NCBI RefSeq assembly: GCF_964019385.1
Contig: NC_088650.1
Coordinates: 23,591,810 to 23,655,809, forward strand
DNA from: Sycon ciliatum
Lineage: Eukaryota; Porifera; Calcarea; Leucosolenida; Sycettidae
Reading direction: 5' to 3'
DNA length: 64,000 nucleotides
Under the pieces are notes generated by a model. That model searched no databases. It was not told the DNA's origin and saw only the letters and a program-made list of their open reading frames with translations. Positions 53,778 to 64,000 of this stretch are shown here, in pieces. The stretch's first letter is position 1. Every line of letters begins with the position of its first letter. The translations under genes and the position numbers were made by a program.

Positions 53778-54290
53778 ACTCTTGACTGTGGCACGGGTCA
53801 TGTTCCTTGGTTCGGCTATGCTGATGATATTGGGCTTCATTAATTTTACCTTATTATTTAATTTTTTATCATTAATTTATTATTTAGTTTGTCTTGTTTG
53901 TTATGATTTCTTGGTTTTCCACCCGGTTTAGTTATAATTTAAATTATTATTTGGTGCAGCTTTAGCGCTATGTGGTTTATTATTTTCCTTTTCTTAATTT
54001 CGTACTTAGCGCTTTTGGGCGTCATTATTTTCTTCTCATTATTTCGCACCAAGTTATTATTTTGTGGTATTCTCTAGCTTCTGTTTGTTTGCAGTTGTTC
54101 TTGTGCAGCCCCCCCCCCCAAACACACATTTTTCGATGCCTAGTTGCAACGCTGACGCCGAGACCTCTGGTCGGTTGAGTTGCTCCCAGCACATCAGCAC
54201 GTCGTCCCTACATCCCCTATTATATGTTTTGTCCTTTTCCTCGTTTCTTTTTGTTCTCCACCTGTATTCCAGTAGGGCTGTGTCAATAGT
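53778..54290. other. 3' region of the LINE
   Basis: T/A-rich sequence follows ORF2, including TTATTATTTAATTTTTTATC, a poly-C run at about 54110-54119 and an (AT)n run at 54298-54310. The exact LINE 3' end and its target duplication could not be fixed. Confidence 0.4.
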
Positions 54291-54596
54291 AAAAAAAATA
54301 TATATATATAATTATACAGCTTGCTGTCTACAGCATTGGGTATCACGCTCCTCGGCTTTCGCCTTGTTGAGCACTCTCAGTAGGCTGCTCTAGTGCTGCT
54401 GCATCGCGCAATGCCCGCTACTTTTTTGTAGTTTGAGCACTCTGGCGCTAGAGCGACGAGCTGCCTTAATGTCTGTGGTGCCTCCTTTGCACCATGGCTG
54501 GTAACTCAGCCTATTTAGCTCGTAGCTGTACTGATGAGGCCTTTATCATGTTTATGGCCGAAACAGCTTGCTGTCTACAGCATTGGGTATATATAT

Positions 54597-54930
54597 ATAC
54601 TCAATCTGCGGACAGAACTGTTTCGTCCTTTGTGGACTCGTCAGCGCAGCACAGAGGAAATGAGGCCGAACCTGATAGCAATGGAAATAAAAAATTCCAA
54701 TCAGGTCCGAACGTACCTTGCCAGAGTGCTCAAACTGACAAGTCAGTGAGCTCTGCATAACGCAAACAGCAAAGGCACTACCCCATGCAAGAGTGCTCAA
54801 CTGCCACAAGAGCAGGAGCGAAATACTCAATCTGCGGACAGAACTGTTTCGTCCTTTGTGGACTCGTCAGCGCAGCACGGAGGAAATGAGGCCGAACCTG
54901 ATAGCAATGGAAATAAAATTTTCCAATCAG
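54597..54930. repeat. Two 108-bp direct repeats
   Basis: ATACTCAATCTGCGGACAGA to TTCCAATCAG occurs at 54597-54704 and 54823-54930, nearly identical. A related CAGCTTGCTGTCTACAGCAT block occurs at 54318 and 54566, each followed by AT-rich runs. Confidence 0.85.
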
Positions 54931-55804
54931 ATATATATATATAATTATATATTTTATGGAGGGGACAGTGTGGTATGTTCTCCTCGCGTAGCAATTTTCA
55001 GAGATCTACGATAAGCAGAAGTCCCATACCACGCGAGTGGGTTTTCGAGTGTCCATACGAAATACAAATTGGGTTACATTTCATGCAAAAATCAACTTTG
55101 CCAAGACCGATTTCGAACGGACACAGCGTCAAACAGACCTTCACTCAATCATCAAGAGCCAGCTTAGAGCTGACAATGGCCAGAGGAGAAGAATTTACAG
55201 AGAACCACCAATCCTTGCAGAAAGGTTGACACTCCTGGCATCTCCACCACTGTTTTCCCGCGGTTTTCACAGCGCAGCTGCTTCTTCTCTGAGCCGACTA
55301 AAAACAGCTTGCATTTCGGCAACAAACTACGCTTTTGCAAGAAATACTGGTGGAGGCACATGCCAAACCTATCCCTTCGGTGCTTTCGTCGTAACCGAGG
55401 GATTGCAAGTTAGCAATTAGCAGAAATATGTGTGTATTTCGAGTCACCTCTGATCAGTACGGACTTAGAGTACCCTCTGCGACACCAAAATTTGATATGA
55501 AAAATCAGCGAACTCCAGAGAAACAGATCGGATCGAAAGATGGCCTGGTTCAATCGAGCCTGGCCTCAGAACAAACTTGGACAATATACCTTCCATCCAC
55601 GAGCAGGATTCTGGCAAGTGATCATCGCTAGTGTGAATTTCAGCTCGGCAAACACACACTGTAAAAGTGTACGGACTTCGAGCACCTGGGTCTACCCTAG
55701 CCACATAGTCATAGGATCGCGATACGGACTTGGTGAAGCAGCATGCAAGGCGGACCGATGCCGGAACTGAGTTCCAGCGGTCTTCAATCATGTATTGTTT
55801 GCTT
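54931..55804. other. Unassigned sequence
   Basis: A 127-codon open frame (about 55037-55420) and shorter ones exist, but no domain, splice signal or codon pattern supports a gene. The end (about 55781-55803, GTCTTCAATCATG..TATTGTTTGCTT) is repeated with a small difference at about 56881-56911. Confidence 0.35.
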
Positions 55805-56785
55805 AGGGCTTGAAAGTGATGACGTCAAAACGGCCAGGGAGTAGTAAGTTGACATCAGATTTCTATTTTTGGATCCACTAAGGTGTGACTTTATTATTAT
55901 TATTATTATAGACAACACCTCATGGCATGAGAAGAAAATCAGCCAGTACGGGAGATGTGGGTGTTAACCAACCATGGTGAATAAAAGAAGAAAAGTAATG
56001 GTCAAGACGGAGAAGCATGGGAGGGACAGGTGATGGTGAATCTAGTGAGCAGATTTAAATGCGTCCAGGGTACTGGCATTGCGCGTAGTAGCGGGCAGCG
56101 CAAGCCAAGCAGAGTAAGCAACAAAGAGTGGAGAGCGTGCAAGGGAGGACGTTTTAGCCAAGGGGAGGGCAACAGAGCATCTTGTCTGGTTTTGCTATTG
56201 CCTAAGTATGTGGGTGCATAGCAACCCACTCATGTCGCATGCAGGTGTGACTTTTATTTCGCCACCAGTTGTAACCCCGCCCCCAGTAGCCAAATCAGTC
56301 AGTTTCACTGGTTACATCACCTTGCTGAGAGTAAGACGGCTTGAAATGTGCTTGGATCCATACAAAAACTGGATCCAAGTGGATCCAATTTTTGAATTTT
56401 TGAAATTGTTGCTATGCTGTGACGTAGCACTTTCAAGCTCTATTATATTAGGGCTTGAAAGTGCTACGTCACAGCATAGCAACAATTTCAAAAATTCAAA
56501 AATTGGATCCACTTGGATCCAGTTTTTGTATGGATCCAAGCACATTTCAAGCCGTCTTACTCACAGCAAGGTGATGTAACAAGTGAAACTGACTGATTTG
56601 GCTAGTGGGGGCGGGGTGACAACTGGTGGCGAAATAAAAGTCACACCTGCATGCGACATGAGTGGGTTGCTATGCACCCACATACTGAGGCAATAGCAAA
56701 GTCACACCTTAGTGGATCCAAAATAGAAATCTGATGTCAACTTACTACTCCCTGGCCGTTTTTGACGTCATCACTTTCAAGCCCT
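55805..56785. mobile_element. Inverted-repeat element with a ~510-bp internal palindrome
   Basis: AGGGCTTGAAAGTGATGACG opens at 55805 and its complement ends at 56785, with inverted arms of about 80 bp reaching GGATCCACTAAGGTGTGAC. A second partial right arm follows (about 56799-56874). Inside, 56191-56700 is a near-perfect palindrome centred about 56447. The words CACTTTCAAGC and GCTTGAAAGTGCTACGTCAC meet at the centre. The same ends flank a GTCTTCAATCATG..GTTTGCTT sequence on both sides. Confidence 0.75.
56191..56700. repeat. Near-perfect 510-bp palindrome
   Basis: TTTGCTATTGCC(T/C)..AGTATGTGGGTGCA on the left mirrors the right limb ending CAATAGCAAA. The limbs include TTTTTGAATTTTTGAAATTG and several GGATCC sites. 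Identical open frames appear on both strands because of this symmetry and are not genes. Confidence 0.85.
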
Positions 56786-56877
56786 AGGCTATAGCAAAGT
56801 CACACCTTAGTGGATCCAAAAATAGAAATCTGATGTCAACTTACTACTCCCTGGCCGTTTTGACGTCATCACTTTTG

Positions 56878-57140
56878 CAAGTCTTCAATCATGACATTGT
56901 ATTGTTTGCTTGTACGCGCTATCCAGCCATGTGGCGTGAACAGATTGCTTGACGTGAAATGTACTAGGTACCGGTAGCGAGTCGACTAGTCGTGATCGTA
57001 CGCGCACGCGGACGTGTCTGACACTTGAAACGAAAAGATTTTTTGGCGGGTAGCCGGCAAAAATTAAGTGACGGTCGACCACCGGTCCCTTTACAGTTTA
57101 CTGCCTTTACTGCTTTAGTCCTTCGCACGCGCAGAGCTAG
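56878..57140. repeat. Copy of the promoter-like sequence from 41341-41560
   Basis: Contains GCGCTATCCAGCCATGTGGC, TTGACGTGAAATGTAC, GACGTGTCTGACAC, GAAACGAAAAGATTTTTT, AAAAATTAAGTGACGGTC and TAGTCCTTCGCACGCG. It lies directly before the second Helitron copy. The downstream gene seen at 40276-41339 is not present here. Confidence 0.6.
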
Positions 57141-57160
57141 GGAGAGCGAGTGAGCCACTA

Positions 57161-57479
57161 TCTTTACTATAAAGAAGAGGCACCTGTGACGTGTGTCTGT
57201 GTGTTACGCTCAGGCCATCCTGCGGAGCAGCGCTGCCCTGAGCACGCGAAGCGTACGCGCGTGCGAACAGTGTAGCTAGCGGCCGCAGAAGCACTGAGCA
57301 TGCGAAGCGTGCGAATCGTGTAGCTAGCGGAAGCAGCCACAGAAGCACTGAGCACGCGAAGCGTGCGAATCGTGTAGCCACCACCACGTGCTGAGCACGT
57401 GTGCTGTTCATGTACTTGCTTTACCCGCATGCCACGTTCGCCAGGCAACGCTGGCATGGCCGGGTGCTGCTACATGTAG
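57161..57479 (+). mobile_element. Second Helitron copy, 319 bp
   Basis: Starts TCTTTACTATAAAGAAGAGG after host A. It carries the same AGCACGCGAAGCGTGCGAA units and the same terminal hairpin CCAGGCAACGCTGG, ending GTGCTGCTACATGTAG before T. Its 3' end differs from the canonical CTAG of the other copy by an extra ACATGT-like segment. It lacks the ~580-bp exon-like insert. Confidence 0.7.
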
Positions 57480-58309
57480 TATTATTATAAAACGTGACTT
57501 AGTGAAGTAACATAGTTTAGTTAGTCTTTGCCGTGACGCATGGTGACGTGACCCAGTCTTGACCTACACAGGCTAGAGCATGATAGCGCTGCATAATAAT
57601 AATGCTTGTGGCTCAATGTAGCTGAACCATCGGACCTTATTTGTCAGCTTGGATCACGTGATCCATCCAGCTGCCGCGTGCGGCAAACAGCCCAAATAGC
57701 GCTAACTCTGGCCCGCGACTAGCGCGCTAGCGCTCTTGACATACACAAACGCGCTAGCCAGAATGCTTTGACTTTGATGGCTTTCAAGTTTCAGCTTCTA
57801 TTTTTTGAAAAGTAGCGCGCTCAGACCAGCTCGCTCACTCTTTTCCTCTTCCATTTTTTAGGGCAATTGTTTTGTTTGATAGACGAAGCTTAGGGTCTCT
57901 TTGGGTTTGCAACCCTTACCCTCCTGGAAAAATCATAGTTGTGCTAGACTGCGACACTTCAGACCAGGTACTAATAGAGCCGCTAATGGACGACGAGCTA
58001 TTTTCCGCTATCCGGAGCTCAAGCATTTGAGCCGCTAAATGGACGAGACTCCTGGGGTAAAGGATGCAGAGAATGAGGAGAAAACACTCGTATGGAACAG
58101 GGAGTAGGTATTGTACTACTTCCTGATATGGAGCACTGAGAAGCGGTAAGTCTTAGGGCAATTCTTAGCCAGTAATTACTTTCTCGCCATAATTATGTTC
58201 TCGTTTTTCGTGTCTTCTGTAATGCCAGTACACTAGCAGTACGACTACACTGTAGGCGAGAGTCCATAAGCCAGAGTGTGCAGCTCTCCATCTATGCAGC
58301 ATAAACAAA
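57480..58309. other. No gene recognised
   Basis: Moderately GC-rich sequence with GCTAGCGC words near 57690-57760. No supported ORF, splice pair or repeat was identified. Confidence 0.4.
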
Positions 58310-58476
58310 TTAAAGGGAAACTGAACGCCAAAAATAAGTATGGCTTATCCGAAGGAGAATTGGGCACTGATTCCGATGAGCTATGTCTCGAGCCGATCAG
58401 AGAAGAGGAACTGTGTCAAATTTCATAAATAACACCTCCCATATTTGGAAATTGGCCTTGATGACGTGCGTACTGC

Positions 58477-58785
58477 TTAGCTGTCACCATGCTGTGCATG
58501 TTCAGCAGTGTAATTGAATGGAAGAAAACAATTACTTTGGTGTTTTGCAGCTCTGTTTCGTTCCCTGACGGTAACCAAATCTAGATGTAGGAATCTGTTG
58601 AGCAGGAGAGTGACACATGTCTTCCCGAAGGCTGTCCAGGCTGCAGTGGTGATGAAGAAGACACGATCATCACCCCGAGATCGATCGTAGCGAATTGGAA
58701 AACTCATGGTGAATTTGCTTCCACTCCAATGTCGAGGTATGAAGGGTGCTTGTACTGCCTTCCAAAGTGAAGAGGAGATGAACAT
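58477..58785 (-). CDS. 102-codon frame in left arm (mirrored at 60417-60725)
   Basis: The frame reads FISSSLWKAVQAPF, GSKFTMSFPIRYDRSRGDDR, VFFITTAAWTAFGK and LNRFLHLDLVTVRERNRAAK. The arms are so similar that the frame is identical in both. It could be an exon of a lost transposase or a chance frame. No family is recognised. Confidence 0.25.
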   Translation of the reverse strand: MFISSSLWKAVQAPFIPRHWSGSKFTMSFPIRYDRSRGDDRVFFITTAAWTAFGKTCVTLLLNRFLHLDLVTVRERNRAAKHQSNCFLPFNYTAEHAQHGDS

Positions 58786-59195
58786 GGCTTTGCATAGCTG
58801 TTGTTCTATGCCAACTTACCTACTCTTGCTGGTACCGTAGTGGCATATTGCAAATTTCGTGGACGAACAACTCTAGTCACTAGTGGCTAGTGAGCAACAC
58901 TAACAGGTGAGATTTTTCAATTCGACAAAAATTGTTTTTGTTTGAGAACTGACAGTGGCAGTCATTAGACTCAGTAGGTGTCTCTCTGCTGCTTCTTTCC
59001 CTTCATTCGTAGGGTTGTGCTTGAATAGTACAAGTGCTTGAAGTAAAATAAAATAAATAGAACATGTGGAACATAAATCTCATCAAGCATCAGTACATGT
59101 ATTGCGAAGTTCAACTTCAAAGCACATGAAATCACAATGATCACGAAGTTTATGTAATCAGGAGTACACCCTGTGTTCAACGAACACATAAACAC

Positions 59196-59425
59196 ATGCT
59201 GTATTGCGCACGCACATGTACACATGTGCGTGCAGCCCCACCCCATCCCACAGACACACGCATGCAGCGCGCACATCCATACACATGTGCGTGTACCCCC
59301 CCCCCCCACACACACACATTCCTACCCATACACATGTGCGTCCCCCCCCCCACACACACACGTGTGCACATACAGATACACAAACACACACGCACGAACA
59401 CACACACACACACAAGATACGTGTA
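59196..59425. repeat. CA-rich low-complexity minisatellite
   Basis: CACATGTGCGTG words alternate with poly-C runs and (CA)n, in at least three imperfect ~60-bp units (CCCATACACATGTGCGT..CCCCCC). It lies in the centre of the TTAA element. Confidence 0.85.
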
Positions 59426-60416
59426 AGTGTACATGGTCTTCCTGGTGCAGATGCTGAGCCAGCACAATGGAAAATACCTCCATCAAGATGCTTGATCAAG
59501 TGTTGTGATAATGGCACTGTTTGTTTGTTTTTACAAAGAAGTGTGGGAAAGATTACAATGCATTATACTTGTAATTCATAATTGTTCTTTGCCTTGTACT
59601 GTGCAGACCAGAATGCTTCGCTATCAACTCCTGGCTTTCCATCGGCATGGTGTTCAGCTGCAGCGGCATCTGGTCCGGGGAGTTCAAGTTGCTGGATGGC
59701 TGCACTGACACAGGATGGGTTTGCGTTGGCAATGCGATACGGCAGTCATCCCACATCACGAGCTACATGTTTATGTAATTTATATTGTCGCTCGTCCAGC
59801 AACGTCAAGGCTCTGCATGTAAACACAGGAGAACACCATAATACTACTCAGGGGATAATAATTTTGGATATCAATTTCGTGACAATTATTAGATTCACAC
59901 AATATTCACAACGTATGCAACACGATGCTGTCTATTGACACTACTTCAAACTGAAGTGCTCACTACTCCTCTCCCGTTTTCATCTCCCTCTACCTTATGA
60001 ATACTCTGCATTACTGGTTTTGTTTCTACCCTTTCCATTGCTGCCAGCTCCCAGTCTTTTTCAATGCACAGCACCACCTTGACAGTCATTTTTGTGATTT
60101 GATGTACACATACGCTGAAGTTCAAATTCGAATTGCATGATCAGATTTTTGTTCCACATTTTCTATTTATTTTTACTTCAAGCACAACCCTACCGATGAA
60201 GGGAAAGAAGCAGCAGAGAGACACCTACTGAGTCTAATGACTGCCACTGTCAGTTCTCAAACAAAAACAATTTTTGTCGAATTGAAAAATCTCACCTGTC
60301 AGTGTTGCTCACTAGCCACTAGTGACTAGAGTTGTTCGTCCACGAAATTTGCAATATGCCACTACGGTACCAGCAAGAGTAGGTAAGTTGGCATAGAACA
60401 ACAGCTATGCAAAGCC

Positions 60417-60725
60417 ATGTTCATCTCCTCTTCACTTTGGAAGGCAGTACAAGCACCCTTCATACCTCGACATTGGAGTGGAAGCAAATTCACCATGAGT
60501 TTTCCAATTCGCTACGATCGATCTCGGGGTGATGATCGTGTCTTCTTCATCACCACTGCAGCCTGGACAGCCTTCGGGAAGACATGTGTCACTCTCCTGC
60601 TCAACAGATTCCTACATCTAGATTTGGTTACCGTCAGGGAACGAAACAGAGCTGCAAAACACCAAAGTAATTGTTTTCTTCCATTCAATTACACTGCTGA
60701 ACATGCACAGCATGGTGACAGCTAA
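60417..60725 (+). CDS. 102-codon frame in right arm
   Basis: Mirror copy of the frame at 58477-58785, identical in translation. Its equal preservation in both arms shows recent arm homogenisation rather than selection. Confidence 0.25.
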   Translation: MFISSSLWKAVQAPFIPRHWSGSKFTMSFPIRYDRSRGDDRVFFITTAAWTAFGKTCVTLLLNRFLHLDLVTVRERNRAAKHQSNCFLPFNYTAEHAQHGDS

Positions 60726-60913
60726 GCAGTACGCACGTCATCAAGGCCAATTTCCAAATATGGGAGGTGTTATTTATGAAATTTGACACAGTTCCTCTTC
60801 TCTGATCGGCTCGAGACATAGCTCATCGGAATCAGTGCCCAATTCTCCTTCGGATAAGCCATACTTATTTTTGGCGTTCAGTTTCCCTTTAATGACAAAT
60901 TTCCTTTGCCTAA

Positions 60914-61296
60914 GGGCTGGGTTCCACTGCCGCTCCGCCGCACATCATCCACGGCATGAAACGTCATCATTATGAGCTGGTCCAGCGAGGCCGCGGCTCA
61001 TCACCAGCTTTCGCTTCGCTGCTTGATACAAAAAAATGCAAGCCACGGTCACGGCTTGCATTGTTTCCCGCACTTAATTGTTTTATTCGGGGGAATTTTA
61101 ATTCGTTGCACAGGCCAGAACACGAGGATTTTTTTGGATTTCACGCGCGCGCAGGCAGGCTAAATGTCATAAAAAAAACGTCGAGCACGATCGCGGTACC
61201 GTGAATGGCGAGTGTCACTGGAACCGCGCCGCTCTGCTGCATGCAGCCAAGTACCGTGGAGCAGCGGAGCTGCGGAGCCGCAGTGGAACCCGGCCC
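60914..61296. mobile_element. 383-bp MITE with TAA duplication
   Basis: GGGCTGGGTTCCACTGCCGC begins at 60914 and GCGGAGCCGCAGTGGAACCC then GGCCC ends at 61296. TAA lies on each side (60911-60913 and 61297-61299). Three-base TWA duplications are typical of PIF/Harbinger-type elements. No coding sequence is recognised. Confidence 0.75.
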
Positions 61297-61299
61297 TAA

Positions 61300-63289
61300 C
61301 CAAACTTATAGCAATTTGAAAATGTTTGACAATTTTTCATAAAAAACTTGACAACATTGTTCTTCTGTAGAGTGCCGCTGGCAACTCCATCGATGAACTC
61401 CATCAATGAGCGCAGGGATAAAGTTTAGAAACCCTTCGAGCGAGAACGTGTTTTCAAAAAGGAAGCACAAATATGCCGCGTAACTTCCCCTCTAGTACTG
61501 TATGGCCCCATCAAAGCCACTCGCTGACTACTTACCAGTAAAATGGGGTTGGACGGTTGTCAGATTAGCTGACATGTTTTCTGCCAACACAACCATAAGC
61601 AGTTGTCAACTCTCAAGACTAAAAGAGCTTGCGAAGAAAGTGAGAAACCTTGGCTATGAAAGCACATGAAGCGTCAGAACATAATCGAGCAAACTTGGAC
61701 CTAGATTACCAGTGTCTGCTCCAGAGCCGGGTCAGTGGCCCTGTTTGTGAGTACTTGGACCTTTTGGAAAAAGAACACTGGGTTACCTGCGACCCGGTCG
61801 GGAGTCCTGTCGAGTACTATACTTTTTTATACCGTTCGAGGGTATACCGCCACTGACAGGCTGCATACGCGTGCAGATGCGTGCGGCCAGAGTGCCCAGT
61901 GCGAGTACGTTCATACATGTACATGTACAATCATGTACATCAGGAAGTCGAAAGTAAGTTTACGACTCCCTGACACACAGTAGCCGCACTTGAATGCATC
62001 TGGCTCTGGCCCAGTGTTGCAGGAATTGTGCCAGGTAGACGTGTACCCGGTTTGTGTTAAATCTTAGAGCAGGTACTGCATACCCTATCATATCTGTGTA
62101 CATGGGTAGACAGAGTCAGTGTTGTTGCGTCCCACTCAGTACCCTTCTGGTTCATTTCGGCACCAGCACTCTTTGCGTATGCAGAGTTGAGTAGAGTGCA
62201 AGTTGGGACCACAAGTACACTGCAGCGGCTAGTAGCAAACCTAACCTGTGCCGTGATGCCCGGCACGTGTGTGCATCTACTTCATCCCTGAGTAACACAC
62301 CTGGTATATTGTGCACAATAGGGCACAGTAAATAATCAGCATGCATCGCAGTTTTCTGCAACATATTCCTGAAGTCACTTTACACCTCAGAAGGATTGCG
62401 TCGCTGACTGGAATTCGATACCGGTTTAGTTTCTCTCTGGGTCATTATCAATCATAGAAAACCCGTCATACAATAGGTTCAAGCTAAAGTACCGTATCAC
62501 CATGGTAATTACCTGGAAATTCGGTGTGTTTTCTACGTTTTTGTTAAACAAGCAGCAATGTGCAACAGAAATTACCATGGTGATAGAGTAGATGACCGTG
62601 TGAAGCGGTGTGAGATGCAGCAAAGGTGAGCCTGTTACTGCGAGTCTATGCCCTAAACAATAAACTTTGCCGTGGGATGATTCTCTTTGGGCTGCACACT
62701 CTGGTTAATGTACTCTTGGTGGCAGCATTCTGGTGCCAAAGATGATATTTTTTCAGAAAAATAAGCACTAGAGAAATGGAGTGGGAGTAACCTGAATTAT
62801 TCTATTAGCAGAGCTGCAATACTTGGGATATGAGATTATTCCCGTAGCTATGCAAAAGACGCTATTCAGTTGTACTTTAGTAGCATCTGGCGCTAGCCAG
62901 TATCCACACCGCTGTAATTCGGTGCGTGTCACGGTGTCTGGTAGGGTGGTTCACGTGGCATGCCATGGTTGGTGCAGTATCCCGTATGTGTCCCGTACCG
63001 TAATTCGAGTATGCGGTGCGCACCGTAGCATAGATGTATCTGGAGCGCTGTACGAGCTAAGATGTCGGGGCAAATATGGGGACATTCACAACATGCAATG
63101 TGAATATGCACGTCAGTTTCGTTTTAAGAAGTGGGTTTGACGGAGTAAGAAAAGGCCCCAGCTTTGGCTGCTGCATGCTAGCCCAGTGGGTACCAATCTC
63201 CTGCCATCGGCCGAGTGCTGATGGAACGGAGTAGAAGAAAGAGAAAGAAGAATATTGCGTTCAAGAATACAATTTCGGTAAGGGATATA
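61300..63289. other. No gene recognised; small hairpin at 61941-61972
   Basis: Short open frames only. CAGGAAGTCG..CGACTCCCTG at 61941-61972 is a minimal hairpin of the same end-word family as the hAT-like element. GTATCACCATGGTAATTACC (about 62496) is inverted at about 62570-62585. At about 62830-62900 is a degenerate inverted copy of the 76-bp unit of 39521-39672. Confidence 0.45.
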
Positions 63290-64000
63290 CAGTAAAACCT
63301 GTAACTAAAGACCACTGTCACTAGCGACCAGCCTGGTACTACCAACCACTTCGCCAGGCACGGAAGGTCTCACATTCAAAATGCACTGTGACTAGCGACT
63401 ACCTTCTGAACGCGACCAGCGACCGCCTTTTCCTGTCCCAAACACAATTTTTGACCCGTAACTAGCGACCGCGATGTAGGAAATCAAATGTTGCTCGAAG
63501 CTCCTTCTTGAAATTTTACTGATTTTCCATGGTCCTGAAAAGAATCTTTCGATACTACAGCTGAACAAATGAATGCAGGTAATTTTGGCTGTGGAGTCGG
63601 TGTGGACTGCACTACACCTGTCAAAATTTCAAGCGCTGTCAAGAAAAAAGATGATAGGAAACGTCTTGGAGAGCGCATCGAAAGCGCTCTCTGATCGATG
63701 TTACTACTCGGAGCAGAAACGAAGACTGGGTGGCTCTGTCACACCAGTCATACAGACGGATTGACGATGGCATCAAGGAATCCAGAAACAAAGCAGCACC
63801 ACAAGGTCCTGATGCTGAAGGATCGCGTTCAAGCAATCCAGAAGTCACAACAAGGACAGTCGGTATGATTGATCGCATGAACAAATTTGAAGCCCAGCGC
63901 GAAACGAAACTTCCCCAGGGAACGTTTGACTCCTGGCTTCAGAAGTAGCAGCTGAATTTGAAGTCTGCAAAAAATTAATCTTCTCTCTCTCTCTCTCTCT
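63290..64000 (+). mobile_element. Start of a pogo/Tigger-like element (runs off the window)
   Basis: CAGTAAAACCTGTAACTAAA begins at 63290, preceded by TA (63288-63289). CAGT ends and TA targets fit pogo/Tigger elements of the Tc1/mariner group. The following ~170 bp has repeated ACTAGCGACC words. A transposase N-terminus follows. The window ends in (CT)n at 63982-64000 before the 3' end. Confidence 0.6.
63767..63868 (+). pseudogene. pogo-like transposase N-terminus (CENP-B-type HTH)
   Basis: From ATG 63767 a short frame reads KVLMLKDRVQAIQKSQQGQS, the first helices of the CENP-B/pogo DNA-binding domain. It then meets a stop (TGA about 63867). The next expected block (VAAEFEVCK) appears in another frame at 63942-63970, about 80 bp further on. 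The domain is interrupted, so this copy is probably dead. Confidence 0.5.

Larger units (their letters stand above)
58314..60888. mobile_element. TTAA-flanked element with ~0.7-kb inverted arms
   Basis: AGGGAAACTGAACGCCAAAA starts at 58314 and its complement ends at 60888. Both ends abut TTAA (58310-58313 and 60889-60892), the target site of piggyBac- and Kolobok-type transposases. The inverted arms run about 58314-59035 and 60177-60888. Each arm contains the same 102-codon open frame (58477-58785 minus; 60417-60725 plus), facing outwards. No recognisable transposase remains between them. Confidence 0.8.

Noticed and set aside
56208-56579. Matching ORFs on both strands
   Set aside because: They result from the palindrome symmetry; no coding evidence.
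59158-59581. His/Thr- or Cys/Val-rich ORFs
   Set aside because: Low-complexity CA/GT and poly-C sequence.

Overview
This 64 kb window is eukaryotic and most likely from an invertebrate animal, perhaps an early-branching one such as a sponge. The reasons are spliced exons with GT/AG borders, an animal-type delta-catenin/p120 armadillo gene relic, and a dense mixture of Polinton, BEL/Pao, LINE, Helitron, hAT-like, Crypton-like and foldback elements. No prokaryotic gene layout, rRNA, CRISPR or convincing functional tRNA is visible. The species cannot be fixed from the sequence alone.

Layout. 0.4-4.3 kb: exons of a p120/delta-catenin-like gene carrying three in-frame stop codons, followed by a Ser/Pro/Thr-rich exon-like segment. 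4.4-8.1 kb: a TA-flanked MITE and a 2.5 kb hAT-like element (8-bp target duplication) holding a ~182-bp satellite. 8.5-13.7 kb: the 3' end of one retroelement, then a complete 4.06 kb retroelement (11-bp target duplication) with an intact 1,256-codon reverse transcriptase ORF. 13.7-15.5 kb: a Crypton-like recombinase fragment among hairpin elements. 15.6-27.2 kb: a Polinton/Maverick with a 6-bp target duplication. Nearly the whole element is one inverted repeat (two ~4.34 kb arms, each with a protein-primed DNA polymerase B gene) around a 1.87 kb centre holding a decayed integrase. One arm carries a 1,019-bp Helitron whose empty site is preserved in the other arm. 27.7-39.7 kb: a nest bracketed by short terminal inverted repeats (possible 6-bp duplication), containing foldback units, a second retroelement fragment and an apparently intact BEL/Pao element (5.7 kb; 340-bp LTRs; GGAAT duplication). 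40.3-41.3 kb: an unrecognised single-ORF gene on the minus strand. 41.6-48.5 kb: a 7 kb foldback element with multi-subunit arms around a dead BEL/Pao gag-pol fragment. 48.7-53.8 kb: a two-ORF APE-type LINE interrupted by a 1.55 kb DNA transposon (exact 8-bp duplication) and a 94-bp insert (13-bp duplication). 54.3-57.5 kb: direct repeats, a ~510-bp palindrome and a second Helitron copy. 58.3-60.9 kb: a TTAA-flanked element with ~0.7 kb inverted arms. 60.9-64 kb: a TAA-flanked MITE and the start of a pogo-like element.

The theme is foldback architecture: at least five unrelated elements have become, or are built as, long inverted repeats. The boundaries given here come from target duplications and inverted ends read by eye. 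Protein assignments come from recognisable motifs, not from database searches.
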